Origin: Synchiropus splendidus
Lineage: Eukaryota; Chordata; Actinopteri; Syngnathiformes; Callionymidae
DNA: 64,000 bases
Direction of reading: 5' to 3'
NCBI RefSeq assembly: GCF_027744825.2
Contig: NC_071351.1
Span: forward strand, 13,467,001 to 13,531,000
Below the pieces are notes generated by a model. It worked only from the letters and a program-made list of their open reading frames with translations. It did not search any database and was not told the DNA's origin. A program made the position numbers and the translations under genes. Below are positions 14,401-29,400 of the stretch, in pieces; within the stretch, counting starts at the first letter, position 1, and each line of letters starts with the position of its first letter.

Positions 14401-17400
14401 GGCATGTGTCTTGGTTCTGGTTTGTTTGCTTTTCTCCTCCGCCAGTACAACATGGGGTAATGAGGAGTGAGCGCTGAGCCCTCAGCGCTAATGTTTTCTT
14501 TTGCCTGGCTGCCCCTCGTGCGGCTTCACCTATCGGAAAAAGAAGCGCCCTGCGATCCGGGGCAACATTGACAGCCACTCTTGTTACCAGACATGTGACA
14601 TGAATATACTGCCACCCAGCGTGTTCCTCCGTCTGTTAGGTATTTTCGCACTCTATAATTTAGCCGGCGAGGTTTGTAGAATCAGGGAGTCTGAGCGTTT
14701 CCATGGCGACCGGCAGCAGCTGTGCTCGCCGAGTGTGTGGCAGACACTGTGGCATTGCCTAGAGACTGTGAGACTGTGTAATCGACGACCTTTTGACCCA
14801 GATCAATGGGCCGCTCCCGAGCCAAGCACCCACAGAGCCTTTTTGACATATATTCCGTTTCGCAAACAGCTGGGCAGCTGCGGAGGTTTCCTGGATCGTG
14901 ACTGATCCTCTTAGATTGTGGCCATCATTAGTGTGGGCACATCAGGGATTGTCAGTGTAATTAAAGCATGACCCCTGAGAGTTCATCTTCTATTACGTCT
15001 ACTTGTCTTGATAGGAGCGACTCGAACTAAAGCTCAAGGCCGAGCAACTTTAAATTGAAAATGGAAAAAATAACTGTAAAGAAGGAAGTATAAAAGCGGC
15101 AGCAAGAGGAAGAACCAAAACAGGTGTTGTAGTTTCTGGCACTTTATGCAGGAAAATCGTGTGATTGGGGATTAGGTTCGAGTTTTCAGACACTTCTTCT
15201 AGTTGTCATAGGATGGCAGTAGCTTGGAGAAGAGAAGATATTTGGAGGCAAAGTCGAGGTTGGATGAAGAAACCCGGAAAAGGAAGATGATTTTCATGGA
15301 TGTGGTCAGTGGGTATAAATATATAGCCAAGTATTCAACGCATTGCTGTTCAAAATCCGGTTTATAGTCATGTCCAATCTCCGTTTCCTGAGCAGATGAA
15401 AGGAAAAAATCATCAAGTGCCATCTCACCACAAACATTATGAGACAGTTGTTGGAGATAAATCTGCCGTTTCGAGAGTCACGGCAGAACTCCAAGAGCTA
15501 GTCCATGTGAAATCCTTCACCCTCTGGCCAGTGGAAAGAGAGAGTGAGTCACCCCTCCGACTGAGCCATGGACAGGTTTGCTTTTAGTGAAAGCCATCGG
15601 AATGGTTGTCCCTCTCCCACAGTGTCCGCAGCTATTTAATTCAAGTGTGGGACCGTCGTGCTCTTTCTCCTCACATCTACCCTCATCTAAGCCATTCCAG
15701 TGGCCTCATTCTTGGCCCAAACACGGGAGTGGACCACAGCAGGTTTACAGGCTTATTAATGTCCTCCATCACACGGCGGCTTCCTCCATCGCAGCCCGCC
15801 CGGGGTCTTCCTGCGTCGCTGAGCCACCCCGGGCACTTCCTCTCACGCCGGCAGGACTAGTGAGCAACATTTTTGTCGGTAAACCTGGCACCTTTTCTGA
15901 GCCAACGTCTCTTGACGTAAAGCAGTCAAGTGTTATGTTTGGTAGTTGCGTGTGTACGCCTGCATGCGTGTGCCCTTTACTCCTCTATTTGGTCTGAGCA
16001 GCCAGTCGGAAAGTGTTAGGAGTTCTCTCGTCTCCATCGAAGCATGTGTGTTGTCTTTGTTCAGGAGTTTGGCAGCAGACAGGAGAAATATGAAAATCAC
16101 ACGGGCCACTTCTGAAATAGCACCGGGTCAATCAACCTGTGGTTGTAAACAGTGAACATCTGTTTAAAGTTCTTGGCCCTCATCTGAAGTTTCTGTCCCC
16201 ACATGTGAGGTGCAAACTGGAGTCAGTATTCATCATTAATTTGAGTCATGATTCGTGGTGATGTGTGCAACGATTCCCCTAACTCACATACCCCTATATA
16301 CCGGACAACCAACATTCAGCAAGAGCCAGCACCTCTAGTTCTGTTAAACACTGGATTTGTTTTTGTGTTTGTGCCTCTCCATGCCAAACCTGCGTTAAAT
16401 CTAGGGTTCAATTCTCGCCTCTGTGCCTCAGGGTCAAGCCCAAAACGCAATTTATATGTGCCCTTGATGTTTACCCATAACCGAGCGGTAAAATCTTTGC
16501 GCTTCAAAAGCTCATCGGGTCGACGCCGTCTTTGTAGTTGTGTGTCCCACTGCTATACACAAGCCTGTAACCTGCAGCTTAATGAATTTGTGCCGCGGGG
16601 CGTACTGCGTGCGAACCTTATGGGTTCCTGGGTCCCGACTCGGCCCTTGTTTGCATGCGTTCATCCATGTGAGATACTAGCCGGCTGCTTTCAGAACCAT
16701 ATTTCCCCTTCAGGGTTGCTGAACTGGAGAATGTGTTGCTGCTGAATTCACATCAGGAGGGGACTTTAATGTCTCCTTGTAAAATGAAAAGTCATGGAGC
16801 TGCTCTCAGTAACCATAAAAGGTAAATTTCAGGATGCTTTTAGTGGCCTCCCGATCTTCCTTTTCACCTCACAAAGCTGGATGAATGTAGCTCAGCAGGA
16901 GGAATGTGGAAACATGGAAGTGTGATGGGAAGGATGTTTAAAAATGTATGAACCACAGCTTCCCATCAGAGAAAAATCACCTGCAGATAAATATCATTTA
17001 GCCTCCTGGCAGACCTTCTTCCATCACTCCTGACCTCTACCATCAGACCCCCCCCCCTTTAAGAAGCGTGACAGAGGTGACAGGTGAGGAGAGCCACCTG
17101 CTGCCAGTCATTACAACTCTATAGCAATCCTGAATGACAGTGATTCATCCAGCGGTCAGACGAAAGTCAGCATAGAAGCTACTCTCCAAGGCTGGACAGT
17201 AATAGCTTGTATAACTTTGAATTAGACATGATGTCGTGTCTTAGTGAACGGCTGTCTTATTTAAGTCGCCGTGGTTACTTAACTTACCGCAGTGAGTCTG
17301 CAAAACTTCATGCCTGAGGACACATGAATCTTCTCACTGTAATTTGATAATGTCTCAGTATGTTTGGAGCGACATAGTACACTGGGAACATGTCCAGGTT

Positions 17401-20400
17401 TTTGTTGTGAACTCGCCCCAATGTCAATGAGCAGAAATCCATTATTTTTAGGGTCTGTTTTGGAGTTAAAGATCGCCACTCACACCTACTTCCTCATTCC
17501 GTCCCAAGCTTGAATTGTTGTGACACCATACTGAGAAGAGAAGGGAGTCTCAGCTGCGATCGGAGGAAATGCTGCAGCCATTACAGAGGAAATTGAAGCC
17601 TTTGTGAGTCTGTCTAGTGTTCACCTGGCTGCTGTTTGTGTTCACACACCGCAGGCTTGCCAGTTTTCCTTTCCGAGCTCACGCTAAATGTCAACTGGTG
17701 TCACTCTTTTAATCCGCAGTAGCATTTGAAGCCACTAGGGTTTAAAGCTTTAATGACTCATCTGAAATACTGCAGCCAAGTGTCAAGACAGCGGCTCTTA
17801 GCCGGAAAGCTGACGCGGCCTTTCGGGGGCCAAGTGACATTTTGAAAATCATTCCGTCGAATGAGAAGCTCCTGTGTTCAGTTTGCGCTGACCCGGAGCG
17901 TAACTCATCTTCTCTAATCAACCCATTCTGGAACAGGAAAAGCAGGAAGGGGCGACCTTTGACCTGGGCTGGACAGAACCGGCCCACCGGGGTACTCCAT
18001 GTATCAGCAGGGTGATGTATACTGTATATACGCCCTGTCCACATGCTGACATCCGCCCTGCCTGTATCAGGAACGACTCCACCTAGTAGGCACATGTCAC
18101 TATGAAAGTAGAGATAAGAGATGCTCAGTCAGGTGTGTCGAACTGCGACTTGTGTCACAGGATCATATACATGACCCTCAATATAGTATAGTTTCAGAGC
18201 CCTCAGTTCAAGCCCCATAATGCACTGCAAGCATCGGAGACAAATTAAATCCCATTTTTCAAATAGAAGGAAGGTGATTTTCACAGTGAGTCATGTCCTG
18301 CATGAGGATCCTGGACTCAGTAATCCCCCCTGTAAACCCCACTTCCTCCTGCTGGAGGAGAGGCTGAGCAGTAATCGGTGGTCTCGGGAGGTGTGTTTGG
18401 TTTGTCAGTGAAATGTTCTCTCAGTATGAGCCGTGTTTTATTTGGAAAAGGGAGAGCAATTTAGAGGCCATTTGGTTGCTACTGACTATTTCTCTGTGGA
18501 ACATTTCCGAGCATCACGTCGTGAAAAAGGCTCGTGCATTTTAGTGGCATGTGGCTGGATAAGACGACAGAACCATCTATGTAACACATATGGTGTGCGT
18601 TCGTGCATATATAGGTCATCCGTGCTCAACACCCTGCGACCTTCCAGCATCTCATCAATCATTCCGACCAAGCAGCCGGGCTGTTTTTAACTAGTCCTTT
18701 CCCCGGCATTGACCAGTTAATCCAATCAATCAATACATGCTAGAGTGATCAATCCATTCACGCCCCAGAGACCCTCCATCTGTTTGAAGAGTGGTGGTTC
18801 CTCCACCCGGAAGATTAAACGCTATAATCCTCATGATAGCGCGGCCGTCTCCAGGACAAGGGGGAATGATTGAAATTTGTTTTGAAAATACTATTCCAGG
18901 CTTCGGTTCCGGATGACTCACGAGTGAGACCTGGATTTGCCGCGACTGGCCCCCACACCCTGTGGCATTGGAAAGAGCAGAATGATTTTTTTTTTCCCAG
19001 CAGATAAGTGGAGAGCAAAAGACAGTCCAGATTATTGTTCCAAACCGCTCACTGGGTTTAAACACTGCCATGACTAGGACAGCCGGACCCCCCCTTGTTC
19101 TCTTCTGTGTGTCGTCCTAATTGACCCGCTGTGGTGGGTTACCATAATGCATCGCGCTGCAGACACAGAGTCTTGCTTCACTGCTGCAACCATCCATCAT
19201 AAAAGCCTCTTGTTGCCGCCATGGTTTCCAGTTAGAGAGCCCAAATTGCTACCGTGCAAGTCGCTCATGCACGAGAATGAAATTTTAATCATCTCATTGT
19301 CTTGTCCCGTCATCCCTGTCATCCTTACTGTACAGGAAGGTTCCTCATGAGTTCTGTGAAGCTGACAGCCGAGTAATGGGCTGCAGGGGAAAGGTCCCTG
19401 GTCGCTGAGTGTGTCATCACCCCGCTCATTTGCTTTTCTTCTCGTGACTTGTACTGACTGTTTTATGTAGCAATGTATTTAGAACCACGTTTTTAAAGGA
19501 ATTAGGCTGGAATAAGTCTTTTGCTTCTGTAAAATCGGCCCATTTTGTCCGCCTCTGCTGAGGACACGTTCAGTTATTTATAGTTTACCGTGACCGAACT
19601 GCTATATTAGAAATATAGATCATCCATGTTGCCATGGCGAGTCTTCTTTACTGGTTCACTGGGTTCATGTTGGCGAAGGAATTATTAATGGTGTGTTAAC
19701 ATTTAGCCTTAGATCCATAATGTCTGAGTGGAAAGGGAGGCAAAGATGACTTCATTTGACACGCAACATTGTCAGAGTTGTGAGCAGTGTGATGGTCTCT
19801 CCACAGCACGCTGGTGTATCTCTGCATGTGTGAATGCATGCGACTTGGAAATAAACAAAACACACAAACTAACTGGGGCATAATGTGTAATACATGATCT
19901 GTTTTGACAGAATAAAAATGGTTTTAGATTGGGGAACATATAGTCCCGTAAATAAACTCCTCATGTGTATGTGCAGGACTAGCATGGCTGCCAGTTATTC
20001 ATCATCATAAAGTGCTGTCGCTAAATATCGCTAAATAAACGGCTACCGCAAATATGAGTGACTAAATGAAGATATTATGTCAATTTTATGACATAAGTTG
20101 ATGCTTAAAATCTGTTTATATAAGTAAACATTGGCGAAGACACAGTGCTGGCTTCTGTTTTGACTAATACTGAAGGATACTAAAGAAGCACCTTTAGAGT
20201 CTTTACTTTGTTTTAAAACAGACTATTTCAGTGAAGACTAGTAGACGATTTGCACCCCACCTCATCTTCAACAAGTCGGCTCATCTCAGACCAACAAAAC
20301 CGCTGGTTATCTTTCGACTCCCTGCATGTGTCAGATGGCTCCATTAACTCATCCCCTGCTGTGTTTTCTGTTTTAACTACTTCACCCATCCTCTCACTCT

Positions 20401-23400
20401 CTTCCAAGTTCATCCCCCCCAAATCTCCTCCTATTAATCCGTCGGAGCTGTTGCTATCCTTCCACTTAAAGCCGGGGCCATTGGTCCTCTAAAGAGAAAA
20501 CGCCATGAGCAGATTTCAAAGGACTCAGATGGAGGGTGCGATAAGAGAAGGTGAGATGGACCGGTTGATGAGAGAAGGGATTGTCCTGCAGGGGCCAGGC
20601 GCTGCTTGGTGTGATTGGATAGCTGTTGATCCTCTCACACTTGTGTGTAGACACAATTATTCCCTGTGGTGAACTAGAAGCTCCAGCTTTATTACTCCAA
20701 GAGAAATCCGAGGGAAGAGATCCCACGGCAGCTGTTGTTCCAACAGCAGTATTTCCTCTCACCATATCACTGCCTCATCATGCATTGGAGGTCTGAGACA
20801 ACCACATTATTATATGGTTCAGTTCACCAACAAAATTGTCCATTAAAGATAGGTTGCAAATATATTTTCGATCACGCCATGACTACCATAAATAAACTGG
20901 TCTGGACTGATATGTTACCTTGTTTCCTCCAAGCCTGGTGTCCAAGAATCCAAAGTGACTCTTGCTCTAAGTTCATTATCAATCCCAGAGACATGAGACA
21001 AACACCTCAGCGAGTCTGTTGTGCATCGATTTGTCTGCCAGGAATGGGTGCACACACTGGCTGAGGAAAAAGATTGAGACGGAAGGGGTGTGGAGGTAAT
21101 GAGGTGTCTTGCACGTACAAGATGTCTTCGGGGTTCAGTGACGGGTTGTGGAGGAAATAAGGAGGGGGGTGTCATCTCCACCTCACCGGGGGTTGTAAAT
21201 CGGATGGACTGTCTGTTTGACTGTAGAGCCTTGACCGGCTGGTCAGTCTTCCCGGCAGCACGGGGGCGAGCACCCGAGAGATGAATGACAGAAGGGGCGG
21301 AGCTGGCCAGACAGTGTCTCGGTGGAATAATGCTTTTAAAGTTGCAACTGCTGAGGAAGGTGAACGCTGTCCTCGTGACATAACTGAGACATTCCAGAGT
21401 CATTAGAAAAGTACAAGACTTTCTTCAGCCTCTCTGTCAAATACCTGGAAGTACTGGAATATCTGTGCGAATCCAGTGGCCTCTCCATCTTTAAAAATAC
21501 ACAGCTATGTCGTCTTTCTGGTTGTGACGGCGAATATTTTCGCGTGTTTGTTCAGTTCGCTGTGTGCAAGTTAAATCACAGCTCCAGATGAACCGCAAGA
21601 TGACTTGAGCCCAATGAAAGGGATGCTTTGTGAAGGCTTCTGGTCGCCAACGGTTGTCATGGCAGCAGGCACCCACAACAGGTTGGGATGATGACACTGC
21701 TTCAATGTGCGATCCCTCTTTAGAAATAGACTGTTCTTCAAGTCGGGTGATTAAGACTTAAATCTCGTGTAAAATATTGATTGAAGTGAACAAATTGGGA
21801 CGTTGAATATAAACTGCACACTTTTTAACATCTTGTCATCAATTCTTATTTAAAGTGAGACTTTAAATACAATTTCTTACTTAAATAAACCACATGTTTT
21901 CTTCCTCCTGTTATTATTATCATTGCCATAGTAATGTATTATATCTCACTCTGAACTGTCATACGAACAACCATGTTATGAACATAATTATATTGTTATT
22001 ACCATGATATTAACTTGATCAATTATTATTTTGTGTTAGGGTTATGAGTAGTAGAGGACAGATCTATCCAAAACAAGTGTGAAAAGTAACAGTAAAGTGG
22101 CAGTTTCAGTTGTGATTTTCAAGCGAGGCAGTTGTGGGGCTGGGTGAGCTCCTGAGACACACACGGTCACGTCACTTCATCCCTGGGAGGAGGCACCTGG
22201 ATCAGGTTTGGCAGGTGCACACAGGTGCAGCTCCTCATACAGACTGGGAAGCGTGCAGTGTGTTTGGGTGCAAAGCACCGCATTGGATACGTCTGGAAGG
22301 TGTGTGTTTGTTTTGTTCAGAGGGCATAGTTTCTGTGACTCTTTTTCCTTCTTGTCCTTTGGACTTTGGATATGTGAGGTGGAAGAGTTGGAGGCAAGGT
22401 AATGATCGCTCCTTACTCTTAGATATTCTAACTTTTTTCCTCAGAGACAATGTAAAACTGTTGCTTAAGAACAAGTCATTGCTTAGAACCAAGAGCATAT
22501 TTGGTGTCAGACAGTTTGGTACGAGGGTAAGATTGTCCTGTCCGATAGCCAAGACTACTCCACGTTTCCATGACTACCTGCCTTCGAGCTCGTGTCTTCT
22601 ATGGCTGTTTGTTTTTCTCAGGAAGGAGCGCGACATATAGACGTGCCTCGGTCAGGGAGTTCGTCTTTAGACAGTTGTTCAGAGTGCGTTCACAAGTTCT
22701 CTTCTGACTGTGAGTCACCTGTGATTTGGAGATTGCCGGGGCCATAAACACACATCTATTTCCCTCCAGATTCTTGTGCCTGCGTTTTTCCACATGGGGC
22801 TTTCATCATTTCTGGGCTCATTACTGGCAGAATTGTTCTCTTCATGCGCCTCCAGCAAGTTGAGAAAACCCAAATTAGAAGCCCATACAGAAGCAATTTT
22901 TTTTAGCCGATCTAGTTGAAAGAGACTCGCCAGCATTAGTCAACCATGAGAAAGGCTGTGAATTTTGAATAGTTGTTATCATAATTTAGCGGGAGACACC
23001 ACATTGTTCACACACCCAGACACAACACAAGGAGTTCACACAGGAGTGGGAATGTGCCAGAACTGATACAGATCCTTGCTGAAGTCTTAACAGCTTCATT
23101 TCTCTCATTATATTGTGAAAAATAGCTTATATTTTTCAACATTCCAACCTTACTATGCCCTCAGCTTTAAAGTCGCTTCTTGAAATTCAGTTTATTTGCT
23201 TACAAATGGCAACAGAATTATTTATTATTTTATTTTTGGAGGCCACAGACCAATAAATGAAGTGAGGGTTAGCAATTGGCTCTAGTTTTATCAATAGTTT
23301 TGGGAGAAATGTGAGTCAATCACATGGAACCCAATTACAGCCTGTGAGAGAAACCAATCCAGAGCTCAGGCCTCGGGTGTTGTGGGTCGATACAGCAGAG

Positions 23401-26400
23401 TTTTTATCCTCATTTGCTGATATTTGTTTGGGCGAAATCCTAAAAAGCTCAAGGTCGTGCCCCCCTCCTGGACTCTCTCTGCATCAGTGTTGCAGGATTA
23501 AACTCCCACAAGCACGTGCGTCTCGCTAATCTTATTGCAACGGTCAATAACTGAAGATTTTGTTTCCTCTCCGCAGACCTCCCTGCCGCCTCTCTGCAGT
23601 ACCAGTGTGGATCGGTGGACTACCTGTGCTCCCCACGGCTGGTGGAAAAAGCTGCTCAACTCCCTCGACCATGTCAGGAAAAGCCCGCGCTCAAACCCCG
23701 GCCCCAGCCGTCCACCTCTCCCAGACCGCCAACTTCACAGAAACCTCAAGGTAAAGGTCGCCGTTTATTCCTTTGCTTTCTAGAACGCTTCATGTCCTCG
23801 GCCTCACTCACGCAGCTCAGTGGGTCGCCTCGGCTGAAGCTGCCGGTTTAAAGCGAGCCAGCTGCTCCCTGGTGTGTTGCGGCATTTTATGAATACGGAA
23901 TGTGAACAGCTCGGGAAGAATCCTGAAGAGAGTGGGTTCAATAGAACCTACCTATCTGTTCTTTAAAAATATATTTACCTGGAAATACGCAGCTGCATCA
24001 TCGCATTTATTAAAAATATGAAATAAATCCTCACCATTCTTTCATATTATTTACTTGCTTTTTCTAATCATCTAATATTCTAATATACTATTTAGTCATA
24101 CACCTGTAACTCCAACCTTTCACGATTACTACCTACACTACCACAACAAATCTACATGCCGCCAAAGTTGCAACTACTAGAAGCCTTCAGGAAGTGTTAC
24201 ACAATAAAATGTTTTGTAACTGAAGGTCATAAAATATCCTTTCTGTGGATATTAGAGTTTACTATTATTGTTACAGGTCTGATATTAGCACTAGCATGTA
24301 TCACTACTGTACTGTTATGAACTCCTTCTGTGACTGTATTATGAAGGGCATGGTTTTGCGGCTGTGCATGTCTGCTGATAGTTTGCCTCAGTGACTGTTG
24401 TAGCTTCACGCACTCTGCATCCTGTTGTCGAATAAGGAAGTTGGCAGATCGCTGACACTCAGACGGCGAAGCTCCGCACCGGCGTTTCTATTTTGATGCT
24501 TTACAAGAACGTACTTCTGTATTTTTGGAGGATTACACTTGTTCTGAGCGGCAGAATTCACCATGGAGATCCTCTCGTTCGGGGCTGCCCTCCTCACCTA
24601 TCGTTCATGTGCCTCTCTTCCTGTGCTTTTCATGTCTTGCTGGGACATCTGTAGTGCCCCCTAAACCGGCGCACCTGCTGGCTCTTGGGCAAGACAAGAA
24701 GCCGAAAAGGATCCCGCCGGCGCCCTCGAGGCCTTTGCCAGCGCCCCCGCCGCCACCTAAACCCAAGCCCACTGTTGTGCCCACAAGTCCTGGAGCTCAA
24801 CCGCAGAGAGAAGCCCAGAAAGTGGGTCTGCTCATCGAGAAGTTTGAGAACTCCAGGTAAGAGAGAAACAGAACAACGCCAGTTCCGAAGTGTTGCCAAA
24901 GAAGTGATGTCTGTGTTGGTTCAGATTAAAGAACAAATGATTCTGAAGTTCAAATCGAACATATATCTTAATCCAGGATTTAATATCTTGTGGTGTCTCT
25001 TTTTAGGGTGCCTATTTTGGGGGTTCTGCCAAGGTCCCAGCTGCACCTGTGTCTTAAAATGGACGCTGCATCGGACATGACCTCCTCCACTCTGGACATC
25101 TCTAAAGTAGAACCCAGCACTGTGGACAAGCTCGCTCTTGGAACCCCCGAGGTGTCGGACAATGTGTCCGAACTCTCCTGTCTCTCCTCTGTGCACCTGG
25201 ACGGCTCGGACGACGTCACGGACGACTGCGCAGACGTGGACATCACGCACAGTGTGGGCTGTCTGGACGACGTGGAGCGGGAAGACGGCTCCTCCAGTGA
25301 GCTCAATCCGGACTCCTCTGAGCAGATCAAGATCCCCAACCGGGACAGCGGCATTGACAGTCCGTCGTGCACCGCGGAAGGAGAGGTGTTTCCCAATGAG
25401 GACGCCATCGACGAGGAGGATCATTACGACAGCGTGACGGAGACGGAGAGCGTGTCCTGCTGCGTCACGCTGAGCAACAAACGGGACTCCACTCAGGACG
25501 AGGACAGTGACTTGGATGAGGGCAGCGGTGGAGAGATCAACTCCCTGACTGACACTCAAGTGTTTCTGCCAGACACACTCCCAGAGGCTCACAAGGTGAG
25601 TAACCGCTCTGATTTAATGCAGAATCATTTTGCAGGAATTTTAATTGACATGGAAGCGGAACAAATGGCTGGCCTCGATGGTTATGTTCAGAGATGAAAC
25701 GCTACACTGTGTTTGGCAGCCGCAGGTGACCTCCGCCCCAAAGCAGCTCACATAAAAGAAGAGAAATAAAATACCCGCTGAAACAGGAGCTCATGGTGAC
25801 TTTAAGATGAAAGACCTTTCCTCACACCACAGGACATTTCACTTCTCTTTTGTCGCCTGTAAACTACACGTATATTATGAACAGGAAGTGGACCGTTGAA
25901 AATAACAACAATGAATATTGTTCATGTCATGAGGAAACAACTTCAGTTTTTTTTTTTTGTTTTCATCCTCTGTGCTATAATGCTAGCTAGGTGTAATACA
26001 CCTGTGATTATTGACGTTTTGGATCCCTGCTGGCAAAACAACGCACAAACAAGTGATCGGATTTCAGTGAAATTATCAGGAGGTGCTCAGAATAGGATTT
26101 GGTTCAATGGTGGTCAATTTTTGAAGGATCGGTTCTACTCAATGTGCTCTGGAATTTGTCTATCAATCATTTGAAATGCTAATGCTAATGCTAATTTTAT
26201 GATAAAATGCAATCCAATGCAAGAATATTGGGTGACAAATAAATCGAATGGCTTCACCTAACTATTTTAAAGTCCCATAATGCACTGCAACAAGTGACAC
26301 TTGTATGGCAGTTAAAGTAATATGCAAGTCTTGAAAGACAGTAACACAATATACTAACTACAAACTGTAAATCAATTGTAATTTTCCTTTTCCTTCATTC

Positions 26401-29400
26401 CTGCTGCATTTTTAAAAATTATTTTATGTTTTCATGATAGTTAATATTAGAAAAAATAACAGCAAAAAATAAAATGCAGCCAATCTACATTACATTTACA
26501 TACAATTCTACAGTTATTAGTGACGAACTCCAGCTTCATATTCAGAATCAGATATTTATTCGCCATTAAACAAGGATTTTTTCTCTGGCTGTTTTAAATT
26601 AGCTCCTGAGCTAAATGAAAGTTCTCATCCTGGAAATGAGGTCACCTTCATGAAGTTTGATTTAGATGACTGTGGAGCCACCCTGAACTCGGTGGTTGTC
26701 AGCAGACGCTCGCTCTGTGCGTGCGCGCCTGTTGACACAACTGTGCAGCCGACACTGACTCCTCACACCCACAGCCTTTTGGGGAAAGGTATCAGCGATC
26801 TCCACTGCTTCCTGATGGTAGCAGCTGTGTGGAGGAAGGCCGTTTTGACACGTGTGTGTGTGTGTGTGTGTTGCGTCGCTCTGGCTGACGTGTTGAGAGG
26901 TGCAAAACGACGGCCCTGTCTTAGGGGATGTGGGTTTGTTCTGTGATGAGAAAGAATTTGAAGAGGATGACAGCAGCAGACAATAATAAGTTGGTTTCAG
27001 TTTTTCAGACAAGATCATAATCGGAGGTGGGGAATCACAGAAAATGTTATCAATCATCAAGTGAAACATTAACTTCAGTCGAGATAAGCAGCGTAGACAT
27101 AGAAGCATGCAGAAGTGTAGAAATGATTGTAGTGTGAGCTGAGGTCGCCGTTTGTGTTTGTGCATATAAACATATAAACATTCATTTCCTGAATAATTGC
27201 GTGTCTTAATGTGTGCAAACTACTGACTTTGAATAGAGCAGACTGGTCTGAGAAGTGTCAGCATAGCTGTAGCCTGAAGGCAGCTCCAGTCTCATTCGGT
27301 TCCTTTCAGCAAGTCAAATATTCCCGCAGACACTATGGGTGCGTGTTGAGTTTGAAGCTTGAGTCTGTGGCCTTATCTCATGTTAGTAACAGCCACTTGT
27401 CCCTGTGTTTTGGTCAGTGCTCGGAGACGCAGAAACTCCTGAACATCGCCAAAGAACTACTCCACACGGAGGAAGCCTACATCAGACGCCTTGACCTCCT
27501 TGACCAGGTAACCTGTGCGGTGGCGGTCTTTTCGCACATGTCAAATCTGAATGTGAAACTCAGAGGTTTCAGGAGATTGTGATCAGGATTAAAGGTCCAC
27601 TGTGATCTACAAGAACAAACTGCCCTCTGTGGACTGGATTACTCAGAGCAGTAAACACGGTCATGTGAGCGGGCACGTACGGAGTGTGTGTCCTTGCATG
27701 GGCTTCAAAGGCTTCACCACTTTGTCGTCCAATAAAATTGAATAATGAAGCAGAGTGAGGTCAGTGGCTCACTGGTGTGTGTTGATACTCACACACACAG
27801 TCCGGTGCTTGGCCACTGCGGCTGAGGAATCCGTCTTATGATCTATATGTGTGTCTATTTTAACATAATCGCAGTGCACCCTCCGCTCGGAAGACAGTTT
27901 TGACAGCAGTCAACTCTTTACCATTGACTTCCTGTTGTTGTCACTTGTGCTGGTTTCCACAGAAGTGGCTACCTTCTGCTGTTTTCACTGGAAACTAATG
28001 TTTTGCAAGTGACCTGCGCTGCTGTTTATATTAAAGATTTGTTTTTTGAGTTGTTTATAGTGTTAGAATTTATCATTTTAAATCGACGCTGCATTTATAC
28101 TCCTCATATTTTACACTGCCTAAATTGTCTATGTATAAAAAAACTAAATTCGGATTTGAGTGTGTTGTCGGTGAAAGCTTTTGTGTTGGTTGCCAGGTAT
28201 TTTGCACTAAGCTCACCGAAGCTGGAATCCCTCAGGACGTCATCACAGGGATCTTCTCCAACATCTCCTCCATCTACTGCTTCCATGACAAGTTTCTACT
28301 TCCTGAGCTCAAGATCCGGATCACAGAAGAATGGTGAGGAGTGAGCGATCATCTTACTGTCTTTGTTGCCCATGAACCAGCCAATCAGGAGGCTTCTTCT
28401 TCCAGCTCAGCTGCGTGGCAACACGAGTATTGTTTTCAGTTGTTACCGTGTACTAACCATGGTATTACATCAAGGTCTTGTATCTCATTAACTACGACCC
28501 TGCAGGAACTCCAACCCTCGAATTGGAGACATCCTCCAGAAGCTGGCGCCCTTCATGAAGATGTACGGGGAGTATGTGAAGAACTTTGACCGGGCCATGG
28601 ATCTGGTCAGCACCTGGACCCAGAGATCGTCTCAGTTCAAAAGTGTGGTCCAGAATATACAGGTGAGATCAAGTAAACCTCAGCACTCAATGATACAGAT
28701 CTTCAGAGTTCTTCACGCCAACAGAAGCAAGACGTGTGTGGGAACCTGACGCTGCAGCACCACATGCTGGAGCCGGTCCAAAGGATTCCTCGGTATGAGC
28801 TGCTGCTCAAAGACTATCTGAGGAAGCTGCCTGAAGATGCGCTGGACCGAAAAGATGCAGAGAGTGAGACACGTGAAGCTAATTTGTAGTGCACGATTCA
28901 CCCTGCTTTTCAGCAACGTTTAATGTTTAACCCTTTTGTGTGTGTTACAGAGGCTCTGGAGCTGATCTCCACAGCTGCCAATCATTCCAACGCTGCCATC
29001 AAGAAGATGGTTAGTTCAAGATTTCACTCTAAAGCTGTGCTTCTTGGTGTCTCTGTAATGTCTATCAGGGACGCTGCTGTGAACGAGCGTAGGCAGGATG
29101 TTACTGCTTCCTGCCTCAGGTTTCACTGTGCTGCACCACTCTTCCTGTCTCATTGATACCGATGTCTAATCTCAAATCCCTGAATGCAATTTCAGCCCAC
29201 GAATCAATAAGGGAACGTAATACTTTCTACCTCTCTGGAAAATGGTTGAAGTCTCTGACCGAACGACCTCGGCTGCTGAGTCAGAATCCCATCAGACTTT
29301 CCGGGCTCCTCATCTGCATCCTGCTTTGTGTACAGGAGAAGATGCACAAGCTGCTGGAGGTGCACGAGCGGCTCGGGGGAGAGGAGGACATTGTCAACCC

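Noticed and set aside
16248..16745. 165-codon frame and tRNA-like A/B box strings (about 16477 and 16520)
   Set aside because: The strings loosely resemble Pol III boxes, but no cloverleaf or SINE structure could be built, and the frame has no domain. Left as unassigned.
14109..23750. Joining the alternative first exon to fgd3 exon 2 or 3
   Set aside because: Phase 2 against a phase-1 acceptor: exon 2 gives an immediate TGA and exon 3 reaches TAA within three codons.
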